Part shown: positions 16,960 to 25,308 of the stretch, piece after piece
Layout of the letters: every line of letters begins with the position of its first letter
Position numbering within the stretch: the first letter of the stretch is position 1
Source: Lachnospiraceae bacterium V9D3004
GTDB lineage: Bacteria; Bacillota; Clostridia; Lachnospirales; Lachnospiraceae
Direction: 5' to 3'
NCBI GenBank assembly: GCA_000621985.1
Contig: JHWW01000005.1
Coordinates: 1-64,000 of the forward strand
Length of the DNA stretch: 64,000 nucleotides
The notes under the pieces: generated by a model
The model's database searches: none
What the model was told of the DNA's origin: nothing
Seen by the model: only the letters and a program-made list of their open reading frames with translations
Translations under genes and position numbers: made by a program

Positions 16960-17339
16960 TTACGGCAAATACTTTCCTGATGCCAGATAAAGTTCATACC
17001 AGTCATGATGCGGTAGATTAACATCCGATGCAGCACAGGTATCCGCTATATGATCGGGATTCATCGATCCGATGATCGCCTGCATCTTTGCCGGATGTCT
17101 TAGTATCCATGCTATGGCGATCGCTGTCTTTGACACACTTTCCCGGTCTGCAAGTTTCGCAAGTACTTTGTTGAGCTCCGGATAATCCGGATTATCGATA
17201 AATGTTCCGCCGAACATTCCTATCTGCATCGGCACCACATTGCTGACACCGAAATGACGTACTTTTCCGGCATTCTCATACAGCCCTGTATAAGAACAGA
17301 AACATTTTGTGGACCATTTTTAATGCTGATGGTTCTCAT
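16960..17339 (-). pseudogene. Aldo/keto reductase with a large internal deletion
   Basis: From ATG 17339 the sequence reads MRTISIKNGPQNVSVLIQGC, the family N-terminus. It then jumps to ENAGKVRHFGVSN and on to AIIGSMNPDHIADTC near the C-terminus. The middle of the barrel with the catalytic tyrosine and lysine is gone (roughly 140 residues compared with a normal enzyme), and the join shifts the frame. The 92-codon open frame at 16960-17238 is only the tail. A GGAGG site is still present before the ATG. Confidence 0.8.
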
Positions 17340-17363
17340 TTGATGCCCTCCTTCGCAAGTTTA

Positions 17364-18041
17364 TTATCGCTTCTTATTTATCTTGTCTGCTATAACCAGG
17401 TAACAATAGCCTACAACGATCAGGAATATGAATAATACGATCATCCACCATCCGCTTCCCATAAATGGCAGTTCATCGATGAATCCAAATGCACCTGCAG
17501 GGCTTCCCCAGTTAAGGAAGAAGTAAGGATAGTTATATCCTTCTATGAATTCCCAGCCGCTAATATATCCAATTCCCGCATATATTGAATATAATGCCGG
17601 GGGGATTATAACATATACCACATTACGCTTACTCATACCGGCTCCGGAATCTGTCACGAAGAAATCAGCCACGGCGCATACCGGAACTATCACATGCGTA
17701 AGTATATTATGTACATTCCAGCAATTCGGTCCAAGTGTGGGAGCCAGAACAAAACAGAATACCATTCCGGTGAGTGTTATCGCCACCGTTCCCACAAATT
17801 TGATCACATACCACACATCGCCCACCGGCTTGTCTCTCATCATAAGTATACATCCTATTATGCAAATGATCGCTATCAGAATATTTGATTGGATTGTAAA
17901 GAACATGAATATTCTGCCCTCACCCATAAAGGTGTCCATATCCGCATAATAATTCAGAGTTATTCCTACAATTGCAGCTATTGCAACTATAAGCTTCAGA
18001 ATATAACTGACACGTTTTCTTACCAGATAATCAGAATCCAT
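17364..18041 (-). CDS. Pr6Pr (FAR-17a/AIG1-like) membrane protein
   Basis: The 225-residue protein (ATG 18041 chosen for its CAGGAGG site) has about six transmembrane segments and the family hallmarks FFTIQSNILIA, LTHVIVPVCAVADFF and YPYFFLNW. The family is a bacterial membrane group related to androgen-induced AIG1 hydrolases; its bacterial role is unknown. Confidence 0.8.
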   Translation of the reverse strand: MDSDYLVRKRVSYILKLIVAIAAIVGITLNYYADMDTFMGEGRIFMFFTIQSNILIAIICIIGCILMMRDKPVGDVWYVIKFVGTVAITLTGMVFCFVLAPTLGPNCWNVHNILTHVIVPVCAVADFFVTDSGAGMSKRNVVYVIIPPALYSIYAGIGYISGWEFIEGYNYPYFFLNWGSPAGAFGFIDELPFMGSGWWMIVLFIFLIVVGYCYLVIADKINKKR

Positions 18042-18107
18042 ATTTTTATCCTCCTGTACAATATTATCATGCATTTTGTCAAATTATATTGCACGCAATA
18101 GACTTTG

Positions 18108-18554
18108 TCAAGCGATCTTTATCCCCTTCTCCTTAAGCTCTTTTAAGGTTTTCTCAAGTATCTTCGGGCTCCTTGCTCTGAGGCAGGCAGTATCAACAGT
18201 TACCATGTATCCGGCATCTGCCGCATCAATACATGTCTTCTTCACACAGCAGTTAGCATCAATTCCTATCACTTCTATATAATTTACTTCCATTTTTTTA
18301 ATATCATTTACAAAGATTTCATTGGAAAATGCACTCGGAGATTTCTTTTCATAGATATGTTCCGACACTATAAGAAGACCGGGAGCGAATTTATAGATAT
18401 CATCATATTCCGGTCTTCCAATATTCCTCATGTAGAACACAGGGGTATTAGCTGCCCCTGCTTCGGATATTTTACGATTCACTCCCGCAAGCAGTTCACT
18501 GTCGTAGTATTGGAGGTATTTTTCCTGTATATCAATAACCAGCAGAATCTTCAT
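18108..18554 (-). CDS. Isochorismatase-like cysteine hydrolase
   Basis: The 148-residue protein has the catalytic triad layout: VIDIQEKY (Asp near residue 6), SAFSNEIF in place of the usual KxxxSAF lysine region, and IEVIGIDANCCVKKTCIDA with the nucleophilic cysteine. The substrate is unknown (isochorismate, nicotinamide or other amides in the family). It starts within the last codons of the upstream ATPase gene (23-base overlap) with GGAGG, so it is co-translated. Confidence 0.8.
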   Translation of the reverse strand: MKILLVIDIQEKYLQYYDSELLAGVNRKISEAGAANTPVFYMRNIGRPEYDDIYKFAPGLLIVSEHIYEKKSPSAFSNEIFVNDIKKMEVNYIEVIGIDANCCVKKTCIDAADAGYMVTVDTACLRARSPKILEKTLKELKEKGIKIA

Positions 18555-19974
18555 AGAACAGATCCTCCATCAATACTTCTTTCCCTATATAATTACTGTA
18601 CATATTTCTTTTTATACCATAGGTTGTTATCATTGTAAGCTGAATAGTTTTATTAGTGTTCGTAGTTTCACGAAATACATTTACCTTATTTTTAAGATTC
18701 ATATCATAATCTTTTTTCACCTCAAATTGATTTGAAACAAATTTTATTTCACAAAGATTTATGACCTTATCACGTCTATCTATCAAAAGATCTATCTGGG
18801 CTCCATCTTCAGTTTCATCACCTTTTTTCTCCCATGATGACACTTCTGTCATAACTCCAGATATTCCCAACTTCCATTTTATCTGCTCGATATGATCTTT
18901 GCATACCTGTTCATACGTATAGCCTGCCCAAACAGAACGAGACGGATTATCGGTTGTATTTCTCCAAAAGTGCTCATCTTTACCATAATTATCTTTTATG
19001 AATTTAAAATAAAACAGAGTATAATAGTCAGAAAGCTGATACGTTCTCTCTCTTTTCGTATGTCCAAAAACATTATTAATTCTTACAAAACCGGAATTCT
19101 CCAAATCAGATAACATTCTTGTCAGTGTTCCATTTAATGAAAGACCGGATGCTTTTGATATTTCATTCCTCGTAAGTCCTTTTTTCTTTTTGGCAAGTGC
19201 GGATACAAGCTTAATATATTTTTCACTATTTGAGAATAATGTACGATACAAGTGATCAAATTCATCCCATAATTCAGCTCTTTTACGAAAGAAGATGTTG
19301 TCAATATTATCATTTAATGACTCTTTATTATCAAGCAGCTTAAGATAATATGGAATACCACCCATTATCATATAACACTGCACAATATCATATTTTGACC
19401 AAAATATATTTCTCGAGTTTAGATATAGTTCCACATCATGTAACTTAAATGGCTCCAAATACAATCTGCATGTCTGCCTGTTAAATAATCCTCCTCGATT
19501 ATTGTCAAACTTGTCTGTCATCCATGCTGTTGCAGATCCACAAACTATAAACACAAGATTTTTCCTTGCACTTCCCCATGAGTTCCAGAACCACTCAAAT
19601 GCCGATAAAAATCCCGACTTTTGTCTGTCCATCCATGGCATCTCATCGAAAAATACAATCTGTTTCTCACTATCACTGCCTGATTCAAGATAATCTCTAA
19701 GCAACGAGAATGCTTCTGTCCAATCTTTTATAACATGATCACCCTTATCCATCAGACGGTTTAACTCCATTGTAAAGTTCCTTAACTGCTCACTTGTAGA
19801 CTGATCAAACGCACCTGTAAATTTAAAGTCCAGTCTACCCTCAAAATACTCATTTATAAGATAAGTTTTTCCAACTCTTCTTCTACCATAAATTATAACA
19901 AGTTGAGCCTCTTTTTCAGCCATGACTCTGTCTAATCGTTCTATCTCTCTTTTACGCCCAATTATACTACTCAC
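18532..19974 (-). CDS. AAA ATPase with winged helix and DUF234 nuclease-like domain
   Basis: The 480-residue protein (GTG 19974, AAGAAGG site) has a P-loop (YGRRRVGKTYL), FFDEMPWMD as Walker B, CGSATAWM, a winged helix (LTRNEISKASGLSLNGTLTRML) and a C-terminal PD-(D/E)XK-like segment (QIDLLIDRRDKVINLCEIKF). This archaeal-type ATPase family is widespread in gut Firmicutes and its role is unknown. Its promoter region holds two large inverted repeats that share a motif (19996-20091), so it is probably autoregulated. Confidence 0.85.
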   Translation of the reverse strand: MSSIIGRKREIERLDRVMAEKEAQLVIIYGRRRVGKTYLINEYFEGRLDFKFTGAFDQSTSEQLRNFTMELNRLMDKGDHVIKDWTEAFSLLRDYLESGSDSEKQIVFFDEMPWMDRQKSGFLSAFEWFWNSWGSARKNLVFIVCGSATAWMTDKFDNNRGGLFNRQTCRLYLEPFKLHDVELYLNSRNIFWSKYDIVQCYMIMGGIPYYLKLLDNKESLNDNIDNIFFRKRAELWDEFDHLYRTLFSNSEKYIKLVSALAKKKKGLTRNEISKASGLSLNGTLTRMLSDLENSGFVRINNVFGHTKRERTYQLSDYYTLFYFKFIKDNYGKDEHFWRNTTDNPSRSVWAGYTYEQVCKDHIEQIKWKLGISGVMTEVSSWEKKGDETEDGAQIDLLIDRRDKVINLCEIKFVSNQFEVKKDYDMNLKNKVNVFRETTNTNKTIQLTMITTYGIKRNMYSNYIGKEVLMEDLFYEDSAGY

Positions 19975-19995
19975 AAGAATCACCTTCTTTATTTT

Positions 19996-20091
19996 CTGTC
20001 TTTATCATTAATAATATGATAGATAAAGACAGAAGTCAAGGATTCTTTGTCTTTATCTTGTTTTTTTATTAAGATAAAGACAAAGAATCCT
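19996..20091 (-). promoter_or_regulatory. ATPase promoter embedded in two inverted repeats
   Basis: The minus strand has -35 TTGACT (20034-20039) and -10 TATTAT (20011-20016) with a 17-bp spacer. A perfect 11-bp inverted repeat, CTGTCTTTATC (19996-20006) with GATAAAGACAG (20022-20032), brackets the -10. A perfect 21-bp inverted repeat, 20039-20059 with 20071-20091, abuts the -35. Both contain GTCTTTATC, giving four copies within 96 bp. The second repeat also lies 12 bases past the TrkA-like stop and could double as a transcript end. Confidence 0.75.
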
Positions 20092-20103
20092 ATTATATCA
20101 ACT

Positions 20104-20742
20104 TCACTTCTTAAGATCTTTCTTCTCCATAACGATCAACATTGTGCTGTCTTCATCAAGGGGCTTTCTTGGATCGACGAAATGCCACTTATGTCCCGGG
20201 TTCTTTACTGCAACCACATTCAGGTTGTAGGTTTTGCGCATGTTGAGCTCGGCAAGGTTTTTTCCGACCCATTCTTTCTTCGGTTTCATTTCGATCATAT
20301 ACATGTTCTCATCAAGTTCGAAGAAGTCAACGAAGGATGATGAGAGAAGTATTCTTGCTGAGCGGCCGCCACCCTCTCCTTCCGGATCTATGACTTTGTC
20401 GGCACCGACTTTTTCAAGTATTGATGTCATGCGGTCGGAGGAAGATTTTGCCACAACAAACGGTACTCCCTGCTCTTTTGCAACGGCAATGGACATTATG
20501 CTTGCCGCTATATTACGTCCCATGGCTGTTATTACAACATCCATGTTCTTAAGACCAAGTGCCGCAACCTCGTCTTCATTTGCAAGATCTGCGCACACTG
20601 CAGATGTACAACGGTCAGCAAAGTCCGTAATTATCTCTTCACTGCTGTCAACCGCCAGCACGTCCGCTCCCATGCGGTAGAGATTCTCCGCCAGACTTTT
20701 ACCGTATTTTCCAAGTCCGAGTACTGCTACTGATTTTTTCAT
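20104..20742 (-). CDS. Potassium-channel regulatory subunit (TrkA/KtrA-like)
   Basis: The 212-residue protein has an N-terminal RCK domain with the dinucleotide loop VLGLGKYGKSLAENL and acidic VDSS, and a C-terminal RCK_C domain (about 135-205). The single RCK_N/RCK_C plan is that of KtrA, the cytosolic gate of KtrB. It follows the TrkH/KtrB gene by 34 bases with GGAGG and completes a potassium uptake system. Confidence 0.9.
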   Translation of the reverse strand: MKKSVAVLGLGKYGKSLAENLYRMGADVLAVDSSEEIITDFADRCTSAVCADLANEDEVAALGLKNMDVVITAMGRNIAASIMSIAVAKEQGVPFVVAKSSSDRMTSILEKVGADKVIDPEGEGGGRSARILLSSSFVDFFELDENMYMIEMKPKKEWVGKNLAELNMRKTYNLNVVAVKNPGHKWHFVDPRKPLDEDSTMLIVMEKKDLKK

Positions 20743-20776
20743 TGCTTATTCGCCTCCGTTTTATTATCCCACGTGT

Positions 20777-22141
20777 TTATCCCACGTAGAATTTTCCTTC
20801 TGCATGTTTTATCCTGTTAAGTTTACCGGCACCTTTTGCAAAGAAGATCGCCATAGATATCGGTCCTATCCTTCCAAGGTACATCGATATTATTATTATG
20901 ATTCGTCCGGCTGTATTCAGCTCCGGCGTCAGCCCTCTGGACAATCCTACAGTTGCAAGTGCACTGACCACCTCATACAGTGAATCCGTAAGTGTATTAC
21001 CGGTAAATATCATAAGCAGTGTTGTCATGAATACCACAACTGTCAAACTGACCGTTACAACAGCTGATGCCTTTCGCATTATCTCGGAAGATACGCTGCG
21101 GTTGAAGATAACATTTTCCCTGCTGCCTCTTATGTAGGAACGTGTATTCATGAACACAAGAAATGCGGTCACAGTCTTAACACCGCCTGCCGTACCCACC
21201 GGTGAACCACCGATGAACATAAGAACATAACCGATCATACAGGTTATCTCCGTAAGACTGTTCTGGGGTACCGAGGCAAACCCCGCCGTCCTGAATGTCA
21301 CTGACTGAAATAAACTGTTAATTATCTTATCAGGCAGGCTCATCCCGCCAATAGTTTCAGGATTATTATATTCCGCTCCAAGTACAGCTAATGTTCCGCC
21401 AAGCAGCAGGATTATTGTTACACTAAGTACGATCTTACTGTGAACCGGAAGTCTCTTTACAATATTTCTTACAGAGAGTCCGTTTCCGATACCATCCTTT
21501 ATACCGTCATATATGTCGAACCACACTACAAAGCCCAGTCCACCCATTACTATAAGCGCCATCGTTACGAACATGAGCAGACCGGATTCCCTTAGACTGA
21601 TCATACTGTCCGGACCGACCACATCCATTCCCGCATTACAGAACGCAGACACCGAGTGAAATATTGAAGCCCATATTCCCTTTACCGGACCAAGTCTCGG
21701 TATAAGATCCACCGCATATAATGCCGCTCCGATGCCTTCCACCAGAAAGGTCCCCTTGAATATACGGACAAGGAATCTTAATAAGCCTCTGTTCTTCTCA
21801 ACATTTAACGCATCTCCGAGTAATTTTCTGTCACCGAAATTGAATTTGCGCTTTCCCACAAGCATTATCATCGCGCCGACCGTAACTACACCAAGGCCGC
21901 CCACCTGGATCAGCATCAGTATCACACTTTGGCCAAATGTGCTCCAATATGCATATGTATCAACCACAACCAGACCCGTTACACATACCGACGTGGTAGA
22001 TGTAAAGAGCGCTGTCAATATATCCGGTGCCACGCCGTCTGCCGTTGATATTGGCAGCATGAGAAGCAGTGTTCCGAGAACGATTATCAACAGAAAACTT
22101 ACCGGAATGAATTGTACCGGCGACAACCTGATCCGGGACAT
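20777..22141 (-). CDS. Potassium uptake channel subunit (TrkH/KtrB family)
   Basis: The 454-residue membrane protein contains the four selectivity-filter loops with their glycines: TSVCVTGL, SAFCNAGM, TFRTAGFA and LATVGLSRGL. It forms the ion pore in the cytoplasmic membrane and should pair with the RCK protein encoded next. No c-di-AMP riboswitch was recognised upstream; a terminator of the previous gene lies there. Confidence 0.9.
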   Translation of the reverse strand: MSRIRLSPVQFIPVSFLLIIVLGTLLLMLPISTADGVAPDILTALFTSTTSVCVTGLVVVDTYAYWSTFGQSVILMLIQVGGLGVVTVGAMIMLVGKRKFNFGDRKLLGDALNVEKNRGLLRFLVRIFKGTFLVEGIGAALYAVDLIPRLGPVKGIWASIFHSVSAFCNAGMDVVGPDSMISLRESGLLMFVTMALIVMGGLGFVVWFDIYDGIKDGIGNGLSVRNIVKRLPVHSKIVLSVTIILLLGGTLAVLGAEYNNPETIGGMSLPDKIINSLFQSVTFRTAGFASVPQNSLTEITCMIGYVLMFIGGSPVGTAGGVKTVTAFLVFMNTRSYIRGSRENVIFNRSVSSEIMRKASAVVTVSLTVVVFMTTLLMIFTGNTLTDSLYEVVSALATVGLSRGLTPELNTAGRIIIIISMYLGRIGPISMAIFFAKGAGKLNRIKHAEGKFYVG

Positions 22142-22165
22142 TATTTCACCCTCTTTTACAGTTTT

Positions 22166-22192
22166 AAAAAGGACCGATTACTCGATCCTTTT
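22166..22192 (-). terminator. Terminator behind the TfoX/YxjG chimera
   Basis: The minus strand reads AAAAGGATCGA-GTAA-TCGGTCCTTTTT, a stem with a T run. It separates the chimeric ORF (stop at 22215) from the TrkH gene. Confidence 0.75.
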
Positions 22193-22214
22193 CGGTTTAT
22201 TATTATCTGATCAT

Positions 22215-22652
22215 TTATTTCCAGACTTCATCTGCTATTTCTTTCACAAGTCTCAGTTTAGCCCATTGCTGTTCTTCTGTCAACTTGTTTCCTATCTCAC
22301 AGGAAGCGAATCCGCACTGCGGACTCAGACTCAGTCTTTCTAACGGAATATATTTTGCTGCTTCAAGTATTCGCGCTATTATTTTATCCTTACTCTCAAG
22401 TTCGGGAGATTTGGTTGTTATAAGTCCAAGAACCACTTTCTTATCCTTTGATACTATCTCCAACGGCTTGAATCCGCCTGAGCGTTCATCATCATACTCA
22501 AGAAACATTTCTTTTGCCCCCTCATACGGGAGTTCCAAGTCTGCTTCTGGCATTAAAGTCTTTGCTGACTGTGTAGGCTTGACAAGAAAACGATCATCAT
22601 AAATCCCGCCGACAATTTTGCCACGATAATAGATTATGTATTCTCCCATCAT
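22215..22652 (-). pseudogene. Chimera of a TfoX N-domain and a YxjG/MetE-like tail
   Basis: Residues 1-55 (MMGEYIIYYRGKIVGGIYDD, ELPYEGAKEMF) match the TfoX N-terminal domain but lack its first 20 or so residues. Residues from about 70 (VLGLITTKSPELESKDKI, LERLSLSPQCGFAS, EEQQWAKLRLVKEIA) match the C-terminus of cobalamin-independent methionine-synthase-like YxjG proteins, including the zinc-site cysteine. Neither function can be complete. The join is in frame, so the 145-codon ORF looks intact but is probably a deletion product. Confidence 0.75.
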
Positions 22653-23066
22653 CGCCTTTTAGTACGTTTAATTCTTCTTTCCTCTTTTATCGTTCGCTTG
22701 TGCATATTCTCATTTTGCCGTTAAGCGTAAAGCACACCCCATGTTTTCTTAATAGCAGGTGAAGCAGGCGGGATGAAAAATGCGTCTTCTATGACGTCAC
22801 ATTCTGTTTTTCCGAAAATCCAGCGCGGCGCGTCCATCTGCAAGCAAATGGTGAAAAACCATCAATACAATTGTTTTGGTTTCCGATGGCCAGGCAGATA
22901 TTTTTAACATTCCCTCTTTACTTTTATTAATCTGTATCTGTCGCCGTATATTCTTCGGGCTTCTGCAGTCCACCTGCGAATGAAATCTGGCGATCAAGAG
23001 TAATGTCAATGGTCTCCGGCTTATGCCGTAGTATAAGGGAAATGTATTTGCTTGTATTCTTTATTC
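22653..23066. other. Degenerate stretch with gene scraps
   Basis: No complete gene is seen here. The stretch holds the GrpB scrap (22934-22989) and a 37-codon open frame at 22797-22910 with an AAAGAGGGA site. That frame includes HHLLADG, resembling the HHxxxDG motif of condensation-type acyltransferases, but it is too short to be an enzyme. The remaining sequence has stops in all frames. Confidence 0.45.
22934..22989 (-). pseudogene. 3' scrap of a second GrpB-family gene
   Basis: These 56 bases match the end of the GrpB gene (301-356) at 53 positions and encode the same tail (DFIRRWT, ARRIYGDRY). There is no other GrpB sequence around it. Confidence 0.75.
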
Positions 23067-23573
23067 TTATCCAACACTTCCAATTTCTGTATAGATCATC
23101 CCGTTCTTTCCACGCTCCGATCGCATTAGAGAAACCTTCGTTGCCACCATGCTCCCCTTCGGTGGATTCGAAACCGGAATCTCTCTTCCACCTCTGCAGG
23201 CATACTTCCTGATCAGTGTGATGTGAGGCGAAAATCGTTTCCTATCAAAGGATATACACTGCTCTGCAAGTTCCCGACGAAGCCTCTTCACATATCCTGA
23301 AAGCTTCGGATTATCTGCAAGTCCCACCCAGAAAAGCTCTCCAAAACTGCCTACACCATCCAAGCTGATCTCGAGCGGTCTGAAACCCACCTGCTCCATG
23401 GCATCCAATACTGCATCCGGATTCCCATAGTCTCCAATGAATGCCAGCGTGATATGTAAGTTCTCCCGCTTAGTATAATTTCCTGACACACCCTGACTCT
23501 TCAGATCAGCCTGAAAATCCGTCAGCGCATCAAGGATATTCTCATCAAATTGAATCGCTATAAAAAGTCTCAT
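23067..23573 (-). CDS. thpR: RNA 2',3'-cyclic phosphodiesterase (ThpR / LigT family)
   Basis: The 168-residue protein has the two HxTx motifs of the 2H phosphoesterases (LHITLAFIG near residue 40 and SPHITLIRK near 118) and the expected start MRLFIAIQF. It would hydrolyse RNA 2',3'-cyclic phosphates and can have 2'-5' ligase activity. Length is slightly short but complete. Confidence 0.88.
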   Translation of the reverse strand: MRLFIAIQFDENILDALTDFQADLKSQGVSGNYTKRENLHITLAFIGDYGNPDAVLDAMEQVGFRPLEISLDGVGSFGELFWVGLADNPKLSGYVKRLRRELAEQCISFDRKRFSPHITLIRKYACRGGREIPVSNPPKGSMVATKVSLMRSERGKNGMIYTEIGSVG

Positions 23574-23607
23574 ACCCTTCTACAAAAATCATTCCCTTCC
23601 GTAGCTT

Positions 23608-23780
23608 TTACTCTGCTGTATACTCCCACTCCCGGAACCCAGCCGCCTTTGCTGACTGATATACCGGAAGCACAATCTCAGACATACCTTCATCACCATA
23701 CCCGGAGATCATGAAATCAACACGTTTAGATGTCTGCGGGATATTGAATTTGATGGCACCACCCGCATCAGCTGGATAAA
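23608..23780 (-). pseudogene. C-terminal gene scrap, family not recognised
   Basis: A minus-strand frame reads AGGAIKFNIPQTSKRVDFMIS, then MSEIVLPVYQSAKAAGFREW, to a stop at 23608. Codon usage looks coding, but no start or upstream domain is present and the 5' side is lost. Function cannot be assigned. Confidence 0.35.
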
Positions 23781-23842
23781 AAATCCGTTTTCACAGACAG
23801 TCACAGGTCTTAATTATTCCAGTATTGACTTTATCAGCGGCC

Positions 23843-24607
23843 TTACCTTTTCTTGTACAGGATCAGCTCCGGATTCTTTCCTTCCGCCTCATATGTGCTT
23901 ATCATGATAAACTCCATATTTGCAAGAATCCCGAAACAGAGTCCATCTACGATCTCCGATTCTAACTGATTCCCCAGATATGTAGTCTGATCATCCAGGA
24001 ACTTCACATTCACGCCACTCGGAAGCGGATACTCCAGATTTACAAACTTCCCCACAAGGGCATTCAACTTTGTAAGCTTCGGCATGCCATCAATATGCAG
24101 ATTGTTGATTTCATCAATCAGCTTCTGCTTGAACTCCTCAAACTGACCACCGTCGCCAAGTTCCTCGTATCGTTTCCAATAATCCAGTTTTGGCAGAGAC
24201 TGTTTCAGATACTCTCTCGCCTGCTCTTCAGTGAAATCTTCATTTACCATGTTACGGACACATACCTCGATCAGATCATCCATATTGCTGTAGGTGTATG
24301 TCCCGTCAGCAAAGCACCACTTACAGTAATCTTCGTTCAGGGATCCGTCCTCGTTTCTGCCAATGACCCCATCTTCCAGCGGCATCCCGCAGCACTGGCA
24401 GATAAGCTTCTGAGGCGAACCCAGTAGCGTGTTGATCGAAACATTATACAGCTTTGAAAGCAACTTAAGCGTCTCCGTGTTTGGTACAGTTTCGCCATTC
24501 TCCCACCGAGAAATTGCCTGCCTTGTTACGAATATCTTCTCTGCAAGTTCATCCTGGGACAGACCGTTCTTTGTTCTTAGATCATATAACACATTCTTTG
24601 TTTCCAT
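23843..24607 (-). CDS. XRE regulator with a zinc-ribbon domain
   Basis: The 254-residue protein starts at ATG 24607 (GGAGG upstream). Residues 1-65 are an XRE helix-turn-helix (NGLSQDELAEKIFVTRQAISRWENG). Residues about 70-145 are a putative zinc ribbon (CQCCGMPL, YCKWCFADG), a common pairing in Clostridia. The C-terminal domain (VNLEYPLPSGVNV) has no assigned role. The regulated gene is unknown. Confidence 0.8.
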   Translation of the reverse strand: METKNVLYDLRTKNGLSQDELAEKIFVTRQAISRWENGETVPNTETLKLLSKLYNVSINTLLGSPQKLICQCCGMPLEDGVIGRNEDGSLNEDYCKWCFADGTYTYSNMDDLIEVCVRNMVNEDFTEEQAREYLKQSLPKLDYWKRYEELGDGGQFEEFKQKLIDEINNLHIDGMPKLTKLNALVGKFVNLEYPLPSGVNVKFLDDQTTYLGNQLESEIVDGLCFGILANMEFIMISTYEAEGKNPELILYKKR

Positions 24608-24639
24608 GGCTGATACCTCCGTTTTTTTCATTATTTAAT

Positions 24640-24940
24640 TGTTCAACCTCCGTTTCATTAATATTTTAGTACATAGAGAGCCAAAATGCACGCAACCTGC
24701 TGTTGCCCCAGGCGATGTTCGGGCTACGAAAGCACCTCTAACCTCAGTCAACGATCACGAGCGCATCAGGAAAATAGCCGATCCCATCCATGTGTTCAAA
24801 CTGATCGATATGCCAATCTACAGAATACTAATCACAATTATACGAACTCCCGGACTGTCCGGTAGCAACCACTGTATCTCTGATCGGCATCAAATGAAAA
24901 CTGCTCATTATGAGAAATCTGCTTGTAAGACCCTGGCGTT
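24640..24940. other. Stretch without a recognisable gene
   Basis: All frames are broken by stops. It lies between the XRE gene and the flavodoxin-like/lipoprotein chimera and is probably decayed coding DNA. No repeats or hairpins of note were seen. Confidence 0.5.
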
Positions 24941-25297
24941 TCAACGAGCTCCAAAGAAGCCTTGAAGAATAAAAAGATGGCGGTCATGAGGTTTCTCATT
25001 TCCGCCATTATCATTTTCCGCATCCTCTGAGGCAGTTAATGTAACGGGTTCTGTTTCCTGTGATCCAGCCTGTGATTCCTTCGTAGTCTCAGTCTGTCCG
25101 CACGCAGTCACAGACACCAGCATCACTAATACGAAGAAGATGACGCCTATTTTTCTTCCCTTATTCCAGAGCTCTTCCAAACTGATATGCTCCACCTCAT
25201 GTCCGGCATCCTTAGCACCTGCGATCAGCTGCTCCGTCAAGATATCCGAATTGCTCTTTGCCCGCAGGCTGGTTGAAATAACTATCACCTTACTCAT
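24941..25297 (-). pseudogene. Chimera of an FMN-reductase start and a lipoprotein signal region
   Basis: Residues 1-41 (MSKVIVISTSLRAKSNSD) are the N-terminus of an NADPH-dependent FMN reductase. From about residue 42 the ORF becomes a lipoprotein signal (KGRKIGVIFFVLVMLVSVTACG, lipobox SVTAC) with a low-complexity T/E/S spacer, then loses meaning. Neither half is complete. It resembles an in-frame deletion between two neighbouring flavodoxin-type genes. Confidence 0.7.
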
Positions 25298-25308
25298 AAT
25301 GACCTCCT

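Noticed and set aside
20039-20091. Simple terminator of the TrkA-like gene
   Set aside because: The 21-bp inverted repeat lacks a following T run on the minus strand and shares its word with the operator across the next promoter, so a regulatory role fits better, though it may do both.
22797-22910. Condensation-domain enzyme suggested by HHLLADG
   Set aside because: Only 37 codons with no other motif of the family; treated as a scrap.
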